This document shows, piece by piece, positions 43,165 through 56,804 of a DNA stretch of 64,000 nt. A program made the position numbers and the translations under genes. Every line of letters starts with the position of its first letter. Within the stretch, counting starts at the first letter, position 1. The DNA is from Cristatella mucedo (lineage: Eukaryota; Bryozoa; Phylactolaemata; Cristatellidae): contig WPIO01000203.1 in the NCBI GenBank assembly GCA_009760855.2, positions 248,001-312,000 on the forward strand, given 5' to 3'. The notes under the pieces are model-generated. The model was not told where the DNA came from and ran no database searches. It saw only the letters and a program-made list of their open reading frames with translations.

Positions 43165-44760
43165 AGCGCTTTGGGAAATCTATTAGAATTGATGTCAACA
43201 CTGTTATTATTAGCAGTAGTTGGGACTGCCGGCCGAAGTCGGCACCCCTACCTGGAGTTATCTTCTCTCCTCCTCCCTTGTGCTCCGCCCATGGCTTCTA
43301 TACACGACTCAGCCCAACTGAGGATGGGCGAATCAGTGGTAAAATCCGAGACAGAACCCAGGATTAAAGATATGCCAAAAATTCCCAGGATTTGCATGTT
43401 CTTTAAAAATAACTACGTTTAATCCTTATGACCATACCTGCAACTAAAAGTGATGCCCATCTTAGACTTCGGCAATCCCAATCGCGTTTTTTTATAGCGC
43501 ATCCTATATGCTCACTTCTATAGGATGGAAGTAGTGTGCTGCAGTAAGATGTCTGGCTTCGTAGACTACTGGCCGTTTTGGAGTGCTAAATCGGCACGGT
43601 GCGTTCAAAATGCTCCTGGAATAGCGTGAGCCGTTCGCCAGCTTTCTTAGCATCTTGCTTATTTGAGCAGTCCGTCGTGGGCTTGTTCCAGCATTTGCCT
43701 GCCGGTAGTGCGTTCCTCTAGCATTTGCCAGGTTCCATGCGTGTGCCACTCGTACCCTCTGGAACGCACAGATTTAAACGAGAAACTTCCAGAACTGCAA
43801 GATACCATAGCGAAATCTGATTTTCTCGACACAGATGGAGTAATGTCAGGTCTGGCTTGCTGACGCGATTTCCATTGCCGATCAGACGCTCTGCTGCCGG
43901 CAGCTCTTGCGTTGCATTACAGCCTGCACGGAGCCAGTTGCAGGCTTAGCTGTCTGGTTGGACCTGCATGCTGGTAACTTCCTATGACCGCCAAGGACAT
44001 TCAAGCTCGTAGCTGCCGGCCTTACTGACTTTATATTGTGAAGCCATTATCGAGCTGTACAAAAGAGTCGGGCTTGGATCGCAGAACTAAATGCAGAGGG
44101 CGATTTCTGGTTACTAACACCGTGCCGTGAAGATAGGCGAACCATATGTCCCGCGGCGATGTTCTGTTCTGCTCTTCGCCCGTACTTTTTTCAACCGAAG
44201 ATATTGTCTTGTCACTATTTGGCCGCTATTCAATAACTCACGCTTTCGAGGGTTCAAAAACTTTTATTTCACAATGCATTAGCGCTATGCCGTAGCGATT
44301 TGTGTCATAGTAGAATGGTTAGTAGCTTTCGACGGAAAGACGGCCAATGTTATTGCAGTCGGGGCGGCGCCCAGCTGCCTAGAAGCCTACAGTTGTGTTT
44401 GAGGTTGGTCAGAATGCGTCCACAAGCACACGCGTCCACCTTCACTTTCGCTCCTAAAACTTATTGGGTGGATGTGGATGGCAGTCGGGTACAGTTACGT
44501 GCACACGGGCTCTACTAAAAAAATCTAAGGGAAACCAGAGAAAGTGCTCTTCCTTGGAAAAAACAGTGCTTAGGTGGTTCAGCATTTTGTTGGCCTGTAA
44601 AAAGCACCACTTTGATAGAGTTCTTCATAACTCAATAACTCAATAGCTTTGTCACTTCGAAATTGTGGTCCAACAACAAAACACCGAGTAAAGCCGTATT
44701 GTGGTAGGATTTGTGTAGGCTGATGGGAAGAGCTAGATGGATTAATAGTATAAGAGAAGA
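43165..44760. other. Featureless spacer
   Basis: Several short frames but none recognisable or conserved. Confidence 0.4.
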
Positions 44761-44779
44761 GAGGGAATATGTCAGAAGG

Positions 44780-44924
44780 TGTGTGTGTGTGTGTGAGTAT
44801 GTTTGTGTGTGTGTGTGTGTGTTTGTATGTAAGTGTGTGTAGGTTTGTGAGTTTGCATCACGCACGAGGAGACACGCCGGAGGAAAAGGCTAAAGAGGAA
44901 GCAGTGCAGAGAGAAAGAGAGAGC

Positions 44925-44967
<43 letters not shown>

Positions 44968-45030
44968 GTAAGAGAGAGAGCGAGAGAGATGAGAAAGAGA
45001 GAGTAGAAAGAGCATGAGGGAGAGGGAGAC
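44780..45030. repeat. (GT)n and (GA)n microsatellites
   Basis: (GT)n with interruptions at about 44,780-44,840 and (GA)n at about 44,925-45,005. Confidence 0.9.
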
Positions 45031-47780
45031 AGACAGAGATGCTCTTTTAAACGTAAAGAGATGCGGGCATTGAAATGCTACGAGGTCACGTAAGCAGTCG
45101 TCTAAGCCATAGCGGTGTCAACAGTGTTAGCAGCAGCCATCACGGCCCAAGATTCCGTTGACATATCCAATGATTAAGCCTAGGCGCAAGGTCTTACTTA
45201 ATGTAGTGATGCTGGCTATTTGTGTGCGAGATCATGAGCTGCGTTGTAGCTTAGGGATCGCTGTACTGCACGTCGGCTGCTGGTTCTGATCTCTGCAGGC
45301 TATCGGCTTCATTTTTTGGTCTACTGCACCATTTGCAGTATTCAAGGTGCTCTAAACTAATTTTAGCTGTAGTGGATTCTCTGAGATGCTTGCTTACACG
45401 AGGCTATTTACGACTGGCCCCATCCCGCTTGTAGCAGTATTAGCAATGGTTACTTGGTATGATGCACTTGGCAGGGTAGATCAATATTTCCTCATAGGCC
45501 ACGAGTCTTCCCAGCCACCGAATCGACTGTGCTGGCAGCAATCCGTCAGTGCTGTTAGGCAAAAACAAATCAGCTAAGGAAACTGAAAGAACTTAATTAA
45601 TTTAGTCAATAGATGTATTCCAGTGTGTAGTGCTTCCTTCAAGGGTAGGATTTTTAGTGGCGCCATCAGTCATTCACAGACGGCACTTTTACAAATGAGT
45701 CTGTTAAATCAGCTAATATTTTTTGAGATTGACAGTCGTAATTTAGTTCTGCTTGATAGAAACACTTCTTCCAGCTTCCCTACTAATGTGAGGTTGTTCA
45801 AAAAGTAGGCAGGATGTACGACCTGAATATGCAAAACACGGGATCTTGTAAGTGCTGGTTAAAGATTGGGCTGTCAATGTTGATCATCGCTTGCCCTGTT
45901 GATTGGATTGTTTTATTATTCGTAGTCTTACATTTTTGCTCTATTGAGGGTAAGGCTATGGCTGCCTGCTTTTGCTAAAGCTGTTGGGATTGCATGCTTG
46001 TTTCAGGTTTTCTGGACTTGCAGATTGCTAATTCCATCGCCAGGATTTCTTGGATCTTGGCCGAACAGCTTCGATGTTCCAGCTGGTTCGAGCATGCAAG
46101 CCCTACAATCTATTATGCCGAGCCGAGATGCCCCGTCTGCTGCTTCTGCATTGTTCTACCACTTGGTTGGGGTGGCTAGCCGTTGCCAATTGATGATCGG
46201 TCATACCTAGGAGGGTACCTTCTTTACATTTCATGTTCGATCTTCTTTCTCTTAATGAGCAGGAGGGGATCGCCGTTCAATGCTGAGCGTTAAACCCTCA
46301 TCCCTGCTGCATTCAGCATCACTTTGACTCGGTGCTCCGGGTACCAGAGCCGATCGGCAGCACCTTAAAAGACGTGTGTGTGAGTGTATGAGAGAGCATG
46401 TACAAACGTTTGCTTAGAAGGGGCATATTCCCATCCTAAGGAAGTATTGTGCGTGTGAAGTGCCGTAAAGGACTTGGTCATTAGAGCAGGTTTACACGAA
46501 ATCTGGCTCCTCTTATAGTACGGTCAGGTCTAGTCGATGTGTTGCTTCTAGACGTAAAATAGTGAGATGCCCCAAATACTTAACCTGCATTATGTAGCTG
46601 CCCTGCGATATTCCTGGCTAGCTTTCTGACGATTTTAATGGCTTACTAACCCTATGTACATGTTAACACTGTGTAAGTTAAATCTAGCCAGGTTATACTT
46701 GTTTACATACAGATTTTACCACCACAAATTTGATTATGCTTCTTTCACAACATATGTCAAGTGCCCAGAAAGAGATTAAGTTCTCTGAGGTTACTATGTG
46801 ATGTATCATTTTTGTGTAGCCTTTGCAAATAAATGAGTTGACATGCGATCGGTGTTTGTCGTGTATGTGTGAACATGCTTCCCTACAACCGATGCGTCCA
46901 CGGTGATGGGGCACGGCAGGGTGCAGCAGGCGCCGAAGCTCTAACACGACACACTTTGAAATTGCTTGAATCACGCCGCGTTCCATGGTTTGAGATTTGG
47001 GTTTTGCACGAAGGCTCTTGCTTCGCCACCCATCCGGCCTCATTGTGCAGACCCCTGGCTCCTAGCCATTCGCAGCCACTGTGGCACAATAGCCTGTGTT
47101 TGAGGGTGGGGGCGAATCGGTTGCATCCTTTTACCACCGAGCTTGAACTGCTGTAGACACCCAGTGCTCATTGTATGTCGCCTGCACAATGCATGCTGCA
47201 TGCTTTCAATTCTTCTGGTTGATAGTGGTAGCCCTTCTACCTGTGTTGCCCCTCGTTCTCTGAGCTGCGGTAGCAGTGCCAAAGGCTGGACGACAGAGCA
47301 GGGAGAAAGCATTTTCTGGTAGAAATTTTTCAAGTCAGCAGATCCTCATTTCAGAGTATTCTGTTTGGATGGCCAAGTTTTTTGCTGCAAAGGCCAATTC
47401 CCAAGTAGCTTTGATTTCATTTTACATTGATTCGATTCTACCGTGGATAATTCTACTGAGGATTTCGCTCATCTTCCATCAGGTTATCTGTTATATTTTG
47501 TGTCAGACTTTCACTTATTGAATTTGAATTGAACTTCATCCGAAGAGATGTAGCAACGACAGTGTGCTGCAGTTGCAGCGGCTGCAGCAATATTGCCAGA
47601 GACTTCGGCAGCACCAGCAGCACGGGCGACTGTGTCACAGCCACTACTTTTGCTGATTTAGGCAGCTGAATGAACGTGTGCTTTTAGTTCCAGGCTTTCA
47701 ACAAACACAGTGATAATCTCTTTTAACTTGAGACCGCACCCTCGGTGCTGTTTGGGAACACGTGGCTTGGAATTAATGCA
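45031..47780. other. Featureless spacer
   Basis: No gene or known repeat recognised. A short 'agaaagagattaagttctctga' near 46,767-46,790 resembles the 3' end of family 1 but lacks further context. Confidence 0.4.
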
Positions 47781-48976
47781 CTGACAGATGCTTCAGTCTG
47801 CTGCTGATCCGACTGCTGAGTGCCTGCCTAGTCTTCGGGCGCATTCCGTTCCGTTTTACTATGTTAACTGCAAGGCTGTGGTCAGCGAGATCGACCTGCC
47901 AACGGAGAGATATGCAAAATTTTTCCAGGTACGCAGAGGGCGGCTTAGCCCAGCCGCAGAAAGCTGTGGGCTTGTTTTTATTTCCGGCGCAGCAGAGTGA
48001 CCGCCAGTTGCTGCTCAGCGTTCAAGGGCGTGTGCATGCATGCATGCATGCAGCACCCGGCCAGCCTGGGTGGCAGTGGCGAACCTCGTTTTGCAGAGTG
48101 TGACGTACGACTTGCTGTGTCCGTCTGGCCTTTCCTGCTGCACATTGGAAGAGAGCAAGCAGTGAGTTAGGATGGGCTCAGGGACTGGTATCGGGCAGAC
48201 TAGTGGCCATCTTCTCGACTCGAGTGTTCGTCGGCTTGCTTCGAAGTTTGCCGTTGTATGCTGCCGTGCCTGCCACTGACCCATGTGCATTCACATTTGA
48301 AAAGCACGTGAACGTGCGTGCCGAGCCTGTGCTGCTGCAATGTGTCTCTTATCATCTCTGTGTAGGCTTCATTGCCTGACGGGGGCCGTAAGGTTGGTGG
48401 CTTGCTCATTCATTGCTGCCTAATATATGTCTGCGCCATTTAAAGTATGTCCACGTTGTGTAGCACGTCGTGTTGCTGCTTTAGCTGTTCCTCGTGCAAC
48501 TTGAAGTGTAGTTTGACCGCTCTGTAGCATTGTACTTTGTGATGCACTAGCTTTTAGGCAACAAAAGCGGAACGTCTTGACAGCACCCAGCATGGCTGTG
48601 CGCAAACAATTGGCGGTTGCCCTGCCATGTCATTTTCTCTGTTCTTTTATTTTTGCTGTAAATAAGTTTATGTGTACACTTTTTACTACGTTTTACTGTT
48701 ATCTTATCTCACCTGTAGGCAGGATTTTTCAAATTGCAGCACTTTTGCATATTCTAATAATAATGATTACAATAATAATTAGTTTTCAAGCACCTTAACA
48801 GAAATACATCTTTCGCCAGGCCCTTTAGTCTCGCTGCAAGAGAATCACTAAAAAAGGGTTAGTGTACTACATGGTATCAAGGTTGCAAAGGCAACCAAAT
48901 ACCTAGTCTCAACGAATATGCTAAATTTTGTGCCATGCTAGTAGGACCTCTGGCTAGTTACATGACCCGAACCATA

Positions 48977-49125
48977 TATATATATATATATATTATTTAT
49001 TTTTATTTATTTATTTATTTATTCAATTCTTTATTTATTTATTTATTTTATTTTATTTTATTTATTTATTTATTTATTTATTTGTTTGTTTATTTATTTA
49101 TTTATTTATTTATTTATTTTATTAT
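48977..49125. repeat. (ATTT)n microsatellite
   Basis: Begins with (AT)n then imperfect ATTT units with a few TTTG variants. Copy 1 has only an (AT)n run at the equivalent place. Confidence 0.92.
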
Positions 49126-49339
49126 TTGTGTATCCTTCACAAATTGTACGTACCTGGTCCATTGATCTGATTTAGTTGTTGCTAGTGCAGGTATTTGAGT
49201 AAGTCATCAAGCTACAGTAATTATTGAAGTGCTATCTATTATATCTATTATAGAATTATCTGTCAATATAATTGTGCATTGACCGCTTGTCAATATATTG
49301 GTGCACTAAGTTTCCGTTTAATATGCTTGGCTTCATCAA

Positions 49340-49460
49340 TAACTTCATGATATTACTCACGATTCAATTGCTTTTCCCTTTGCAGCAAATGTAATGCACC
49401 TAGAAATAGATTGAGTTTGCTGAGGGCGCTTTATCAAGTGCTCTATTATTATTATTATTC
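49340..49460 (+). mobile_element. LINE family 1 3' end only
   Basis: Has 'gcagcaaatgtaatgcacctag' and 'gagggcgctttatcaagtgc' followed by (ATT)n. About 120 bp of 3' UTR. It lies in the sequence unique to duplication copy 2. Confidence 0.8.
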
Positions 49461-49699
49461 GGCAACCAAGTCAACGGTTTCCGCGTATATAGATGGAGAT
49501 TTTTGGTCAAATGATCATCTACCTTCTCTTGGATCATTCACCGGACCCTCTTTTTTGCCCAATTGGTCACCGACGATGCCGCAGCCAATGATGAGCTAAG
49601 GTACCACGATGTCCCCTTGACCGGCTGAGGCCCGCCTCTACCATAGAGACGCATGGTGCACGACCAGAACGTGTTGGACACTTTTCTATGGGTACAAGG

Positions 49700-49920
49700 C
49701 TAGTTTTGATGTTGCGGCACAGTGGTCATTACGACCTAGAAGTCGAGAGGCAGCTGAAGATCTCAGCTGGTACAGTTAGAAACATCATTAGGAAACATCT
49801 GGACTAGGCAGCACGGAGGCACTGCCATGATCGGGTCAACCTAGAGTAACTTCTCCGAGGAAAGACCGGCTCCTCAAAAGAATTGCTCTGAAGGACAAGT
49901 TTGCCACGGCGAAAATTCAA
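49700..49920 (+). mobile_element. Possible DNA-transposon transposase relic
   Basis: A short translated piece, LEVERQLKISAGTVRNIIRK, resembles the helix-turn-helix of Tc1/mariner-type transposases, but stops break it and nothing catalytic is visible. Confidence 0.2.
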
Positions 49921-50489
49921 TGCCCGGATCTCTGCTATGTAATTAGAATGGTCATAAGCCAAAACAACGTGAGTATATTTCTTAAAGAACGAGGAGTCAA
50001 TACACTGATGGCTAATTGCAAGTTATTTTTTACTGTTCCACAAGAAAAAAGTGAGGCTGTATTTTGCTTTCTCATCTCAGCATTACACAGCATTGGAAAA
50101 GTTACTCAAATTTTACCCAATCGAGGCAGTGCCTCTGTGCTAAGTGTGCTCTGTGTTCAAGAAACAATGGCAAACCAGCCTGGGTCTGGGCCTCCTCGCA
50201 GTTCTAGTAGGAACGGTGATTGGCTTCTGAAAGTGGCGCCTGAAGGCCTGCTTTGCCCCTGCTCGAGTCCATGCCAAAGCATTTGAGTTTACCACTTGCA
50301 AGATCCTCAGCGAGTGGACGGTAAGGCGAAGGCACAGCGAACAAGGGCTTATAGCAGGGGCAGCAAAGAAATCTAGGCTACTGACAAAAGCCCATAAAGC
50401 ATGAAGCATGTCATCTACGGGCCTGGTAACATTGACATAGGACAACCGAAGATTGGACGCAGGTATTCCTTATTGCCGAAAGTAAGTAC

Positions 50490-51225
50490 ACTCTGTATTG
50501 CAGCTTCAAACGTCGATCGTGTTCGTTTGCCACATGTGTGACAAATCGCACGCTGATGTCTACTTGCACTATACTGCGATTTTCGGGTCTGGATCAGAAT
50601 GGTGTGAGAAGGCTTCACAGCAGGCGGTGTATAGACCCTTCACTGCATTTAGGGTATAATGAAACAAGACGGCTGCCTGCCAATCCTGGATGACGTTGCA
50701 GTGGCTAGTGCATTACGACTGCTAGGCAGTAATTTTATGCATGAACAGGACAACGGTCTAAAACATACTGCCAAAGCTGTGCTGCAGTTTCTCGATAGGT
50801 TCCCTTCAAACGAGAACATGGCCCGAGTCAGTGCCTGGTCCTACACCCAACTTAACATCTGTGGGACGAGGTTCACCGTTGGGTGAGAGCTCTAGACACT
50901 TACATGAGATCGCCGGCCGAATGGTAGGACCAATTTCAAACGGTCTGGCATGTTATACCCTCCTCTAGTAACTCTGAAACTCGTTGAGTCCATGCCAGCC
51001 AGAATAGTAGAAGTGGAGGCTAATCGGGAAGGGCCACATCTTACAAGATTTAGTGTTTATACTGCCCATGCTGTGGTTGGCATGTTAAAAACTTGTGTTT
51101 AGGACTGCTCTGTTTACTTTGGCTCCAACTTCGGAAGGATTTTAAAAACTTCCTACTTCAATTGTCGACCATGTGGACATAGTTAGAGTTGGTGTGGCAA
51201 AGCCTATGGAAGCTATTAGTTTGCT
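50490..51225. other. Featureless spacer
   Basis: No gene or repeat recognised. Confidence 0.4.
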
Positions 51226-51229
51226 TATA

Positions 51230-51375
51230 TAGTTTATTAGAAACTAATATCTATTCAGATGTTTTACATATGCTACGGGGCTCGAGCCGACTTTGACATC
51301 TTTCATTGAATACATTTACTTGATCTCAATCGTTAAAGGCGAGCACGTTAACCACTGGGCCGAAGCGGCTCTGCC
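51230..51375 (-). mobile_element. tRNA-derived SINE-like element
   Basis: On the minus strand: 'cggcccagtggttaacgtgc' (A-box-like), B-box-like 'ggctcgagccccg', then 'catctgaatagatattag', parallel to the elements at 5.4 and 42.5 kb but diverged. Confidence 0.6.
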
Positions 51376-51379
51376 CAGG

Positions 51380-52915
51380 TAAGATTGTAAAGTACACAGG
51401 GATAGAAAAGATCAAGTTCTCTGTGGAAGTACTGGCTGACTGTGCAGATGGGTCTTTTGCTGAGGTTTAAGAGATGCAAAGTCATTGCATGTAGTAACCA
51501 TTGCTGGACGCAAGTTTCAAACTTCTAATGCATACAATCTCACAGTTATTTCACCGACATATCAAAGTTCAGCTCCAGGAACAGCGAAATGACTACAAGC
51601 TGATTAGCAGGTAGTTCTAGATAATACTAGAGGATAGTGGAGATCAAATAAGTATGCTGGTGCAAATGAATTATAGTGAGCTAGTAAGGCTTACAAAAAA
51701 GTGCTGTGATTTGAAAGCTACGCATTTGTGTAGAGACCAATTGAGTCTTTGAGTTTTGGACGTCTAGCAGACGATCTAAAGCATGAGTCATCGGTTCTGA
51801 TTGAAGGAAATTTCAGCAAAGTAAACCTGAGGTTAGCAAACGCATTAACCATATTCTCAGGCATTGGCTCGGTGCTGGGGTTCGCAGACTCAGTACCACT
51901 GTTTTGCAGTGTTGAACTTGCAATAGTGGTATCTCCACACGGTTCAAATAAGCCACCACTGCAGATAGCCTGTAATTACCTCTACAGCTATGGGCCCACT
52001 GTATGCAGTGTCGGTAACGAAGCCAGCCGAGGCAGCTTGTACTGTCTGGTTTAAATTTATTACCACTATTAGCTGTAAGATATCGTGACTCGCTTACTTG
52101 GGCTATTGCAGGTATAGTGCAAAGTCGTTAAAGTTCTTCTTTTTTCCTCGGAGCTGTACTAAGCTGAAGTGGCCGCCGAAGTTTCTCTGTCAGGTGATGC
52201 TCATAGCAGAACTACTCTACGCTGCTTCCCTTCGAGAGATCCCCTCAGATGGACATCTTGAGAAGAAGAGCTTCGTGGGGCTGCTGTCTTCTGGTGATGG
52301 AAGGTCTGTGGCTTGCATTATAAAAGCTGGATACATAATGATATCATTTTTGGGATAAACATAATGATAATAATGTCATTTTTATAGCACCATATGAGAC
52401 GCCAATCTCTTTTCAATTGCATTGCAACTCTCTGCAGTTGAGATGCCAAAAAAGAATTAATGACCATCAAGATATCATGGCTAGACATTCCAAAAGCACA
52501 CATTGAGACACTTAGAATAGCCGGTTTATCGGACCTCTGGGTAGTGACATGCACAGAATCACCCACAACTGCTTAGAACACCAAGGTTTGTGAATAACTC
52601 AAGGATATTTCTCTGGGGTGAAGGGAAAGCCGAATACCTTTAGCTGTGACAGATGATCCGAGTAATTGCATATGGTGATCCAAGTTGGAAGTGAGTTACA
52701 GACTTTCTTGGCTTTGATCGATTTGATTTGATCGATCTTTGATCAATTTGACTCTTTGATCACCAAAAGATCTGGGATCCGATGATGACAACGGATTCAG
52801 CTCTGGATTCCACTGCTTTCTGCTATCCAGTCACTCTGCATTTCATAGGTTGCCGGACTCTGTCGCATTGCCTATGTGGCTTCACGAACCACATTGGTAT
52901 TCTTCCTTTAAATGT
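51380..52915. other. Featureless spacer
   Basis: Nothing beyond short, unconserved frames. Confidence 0.4.
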
Positions 52916-52917
52916 AT

Positions 52918-53195
52918 CTCCGTCAGTAACTCCACAAAGTCATAAAGAACATGTGGGTGTTACGCAGGAGAGTTTTTTATAGCGCACTCACAGCCTAAGC
53001 GGCTTTCGGTGCGCATTCGGTAGCCAACAGACTTCGTCTCACGCAACAAAGAGAAAGTGGGAAGCATAGCAGAGTTAGGAGAGCAGTTGAGGTAGCAAGT
53101 AGCATAGAAGTAGCAGTTCGGGACCGCTGAAAAAGATGTGCCATAGTCGGCAGTTGGAGAGTAGATGTCGTTGCGTAAAGCATTGGTATAGTGCA
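52918..53195 (-). mobile_element. LINE family 2 3' fragment
   Basis: Minus-strand tail with RLGCECAIKNSPA, KSVGYRMRT and CYFYATCYLNCSPN. The 3' end is near 52,918 ('atgtatctccgtcagtaact'). Confidence 0.85.
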
Positions 53196-53499
53196 TATAC
53201 AAAGATTTAGATCTCTTGGGGTGCTATATAAAACCGCCTTTTTCTTGTTACTATTATTCTTCTCGGAGTGAACGAAATGATGCTGAGCTGCTGACTCAAG
53301 GAACGTCCATCGGGCTGTGTAAGCTACAATGTATGCATTGAGAAGATACCATTTAGAAGCATTAGTGAGCCTTAAGAAGTTATTCTTTGTGTTAAAATTT
53401 AGGGTGCCAATATTTTACTTAACACGCGGGCGGACGGACAGACGGACGGACGGATGCATGGATGGATCGTGTTCAATCCGGGTCGAGTGGGGGTCAGGT

Positions 53500-54655
53500 C
53501 TCACTCACGAGACCGGTCACCTGTGGAGTCCCTCAAGGGTTTGCACTCGGTCCCTTGCTGTTCTCCATTTATACACAACCTCTGAGAAAGTGATTAATGC
53601 ATATCACTTCTATGCTGACGATACTCAGTTGAATTTGTCGTTTAAACCATCGGAATCTGCTGCAGCAACTGAGAAACTGTATGCTTGCCTGGCCGATATT
53701 CGATCCTGGATGTCGGAAAACTTCCTGAAATTAAATGACGATAAAACCGAACTGCTGCTCATAGGACACCCTAAGCGTGTGGCTGGATTGAAAGGCTTTG
53801 CTGTTCTAATAGGTGATGCTATTGTGCAACCTTCACCACGTGCTCGTAATCTAGGTGTCGTGTTTGACAGCTACCACAATTTCAAAAGCTTCATTCAGAA
53901 GACTGCCTCTACAGCTAGCCATCACATCCGATTCCTATCCAAGATTAGAAGCGGTCTTCCAAAGTGGCTTGTAAAAAATTTAACTAGCTCTTTAGTTCTG
54001 TCTCGGCTTGATTATTGTAATTCCCTTTTGGCTGGGGTGCCAAAGACAGCTATTATGCCACTAAAGCGGACTATGAATATGGCTGCAAGGCTGGTCTTCA
54101 AGTCCCAGCGGTTTGAGCACGTGTCACCTCTGCTGAAAGAGCTAGGATGGTTGCCAGTTGAGTAAAGGATACAGAGCAAAGTTCTTAGGCTGACCCACAA
54201 GGCCCGCCACGGCTTGGCTCCTTAGTACCTAGCTGAACTGCTGCATCAGTTTCAGCCTGTTCGCGCCATCAGGTCCTGTGTGGACAATAAATTAGCTGTC
54301 CCTTTCCTCCGCTTAAAGACAGTTGGCCACAGAAGCTTTAGCTCTGCAGGTCCTCGACTGTGGAACTCGCTTCCACAATTCTTACGCAACGACAACTACT
54401 CTCCAACTGCCGACTATGGCACATCTTTTCCAGAGATCCTGAACTGCTACTTCTATGCTACTCACTACCTCAACTGCTCTCCTGACTCTGCTATGCTTCT
54501 CACTTTCTCTTTGTTGCGTGAGACGAAGTCTGTTGGCTACCGAATGCGTACCGAAAGCCGCTTAGGCTGTGAGTGTGCTATGCAAAACTCTCCTCCGTAA
54601 CACCCACATGGTCTTTATGACTTTGTGGAGTAACTGACGGAGATACATTACATTA
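53500..54655 (+). mobile_element. LINE family 2, best RT fragment
   Basis: The frame contains CGVPQGFALGPLLFSIYT, the catalytic FYADDTQLNLSF, ENFLKLNDDKTELLLIGHPK, LDYCNSLLAGVPKTAI and LLKELGWLPVE, then a stop near 54,163 and continuation to the tail at 54,600. Related to, but clearly distinct from, family 1. It is 5'-truncated and lacks the RT N-terminus and endonuclease. Confidence 0.88.
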
Positions 54656-54865
54656 CTACGTCCTTGCTACTCAGTACCTCAACTGCTTTTCTGACTCTGA
54701 TATCCTTCTCAATTTCTCTTTGTTGCGTGAGACGAAGTCTGTTGGCTACCGAATGCGAATGTACCGAAAACCGCTTAGGCTGTGAGTGACCTATACAAAA
54801 CTTTCCTGCGTAACACGTACGTGGTCTTTATGACAGTGTGGAGTTACAGACACAGATACATTACA
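54656..54865 (+). mobile_element. Second family 2 3' end in tandem
   Basis: Repeats the last ~200 bp of the preceding element ('gtgagacgaagtctgttggc', 'accgcttaggctgtgagtg') and ends in 'gatacattacattgc', immediately followed by a GATA microsatellite. Confidence 0.8.
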
Positions 54866-55454
54866 TTGCATAGATAGATAGATATATAGACAGGTGTATA
54901 AATAGATAGATAGATAGATTGACAGAGAGACAGACAGATAGATAGACAGATGCATACATGGATACATGCATACATGGATACATGTATACATGTATACATG
55001 GATACATGGATACATTGATACATAGATAGCTAGATGGATAGATAGATAGATAGATAGATAAATAGATAGAGCGGTAGACAGAGAGAGTGAGAGAGATACA
55101 GTGAAAGAGAGATGGAAACGGAGAGATGGCACTGAGAGAGGGAGAGAGAGAGAGAGAGGAAGCCAGAGAGGGAGAGAGAGAGATGACACAGAGAGAGAGA
55201 GAGAGGAAGAGAGTGAGAGAGACAGAGGGTGACAAAGAGAGAGAGAAAGTGTGTGTATGTGATTTAGTTATAGAGAGAGAGAGAGTGACAAAGAGAGAGT
55301 GAGACAACGAGGTAGATAGAAGGATAGGGAGAGAGAGAGAAGTTGAGAGAGAGAGAGAGAAAGAGAGAGAGAGAAAGGCAGAGAAAGCCGAGAGACAGGC
55401 AGGTTAACAGTATGGCAGTGAACTAGAGAGACTGTGAGAGAGAAGGAGAGATAC

Positions 55455-55500
<46 letters not shown>

Positions 55501-56800
55501 AGAGAGATACAGTGAGAACAAGAGAGCCGGGGAGCTAGAAAGATAGGAAGGGAAAGAGAGAGAGGCAGAGACGGAGAGTGAGAAGGGGATATACATGCAG
55601 AGAGAGACCGAGAAAGAGACCAACAAGGAGATCCAGACAAAATGACGAAGATATACCGACACAGGTAGAGAGAGAGATAAAGATGGAGAGAGAAGAGAAA
55701 GACGGACAGTCTAAGAAAAAGGGAGAGATAGAGAAAAGAGATTTATAAAGTTAAAGAGATACAGAAACAAGGAAGAGAGAGAGCGAGGTGGAGAGAGGTG
55801 GTGATAGTGGAAAACAAAGTGAGACATTGAGACAGAAACAAAGCAAGACAGGGACTAACTGAGAGATGGAGAGATAGTGATGGAGACTTACAGGGACAGA
55901 TCGAAAGAAAGAGAGCGAGAGATTGAAAGTGAGAATGAGAGTTTAAAAGACAAACACAAACAAAGTAACAGTTAATGAGTGAAAAACAAATAGAAAAAAG
56001 AACCTATTGAGATATAGACCGAGATAGAGAGAGAGTTACAGGCATACGGAGAGAGATGCAGAGAATGAGATAGTGAAGCATTAAGAGAGAAAGAGAGAGA
56101 GAGAAGTAAAGAGAAAGAGACGGAGAGGGCCAAAGAGGTAGATGGAAAGACAGGGAGCTTGAGAGAGAGAAATAGGAGGAGAGTTCAGCACAAAGATAGA
56201 ATGACATACAGATACGAAAAGACATAGTGAATGTGAAAGACACGTGGAGAGAACCACATTAAGGGAGAGAGACAGAGAGAGAGGGTGAGAGACAGTGGCA
56301 GATGGAGAGAGAGTGACAGAGAGACACAGTAATACAGACACAGACCGATAAACAGATGAACTGTGAGAGAGAAAGACAGAGACACATAGAGAGAGATAGA
56401 CGGAATGAGATAGACAGAGAGATAGACAGAGAGAGTGGCTAAGAGTGGGGCAACGATATGGAATGAAAAAGAAACTAAAGCCGAAGAGAATAAGAGAGAT
56501 ACTAAGATATAAAAACACAAATAGAGATAGACGGAGGTACCGAAAGAGAGAGTGATAGAGATAGATAGATACAGAGGGAGGGAGGGAGAGAGCCTAAACC
56601 AGATCGAATCATAGATATATATGTATATATTTATATATATCTATCTCTATATAGAGATAGATATATATAAATAGAGAGATAGATAGATAGCTAGAGAGAG
56701 AGAGAGAGAGAGACTGAGAGGGGGACAGAAGGAGAGAAAGAGAGAGGAGAGAGAGGGGGAAGGAGAGAAAGACGGGCAGACAGATAGATGTATGTATCTT
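54866..56800. repeat. Large polypurine microsatellite block
   Basis: About 1.9 kb of GATA, GACA and GAGA arrays with a TACATGGA sub-array at about 54,950-55,030 and TATATC units near 56,615-56,700. Minus-strand serine/leucine frames through it are compositional. Confidence 0.93.
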
Positions 56801-56804
56801 CAAC

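Larger units (their letters stand above)
47787..50487. repeat. Dispersed duplication, copy 2
   Basis: Partner of 1-1,890. It is longer because of an ATTT microsatellite at 48,977-49,125 and about 700 bp of extra sequence at roughly 49,220-49,940. That extra part includes a family 1 3' end. Both copies end at the same 'cgaaagtaagta' string, which suggests a real boundary near 1,890 and 50,487. Confidence 0.7.
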
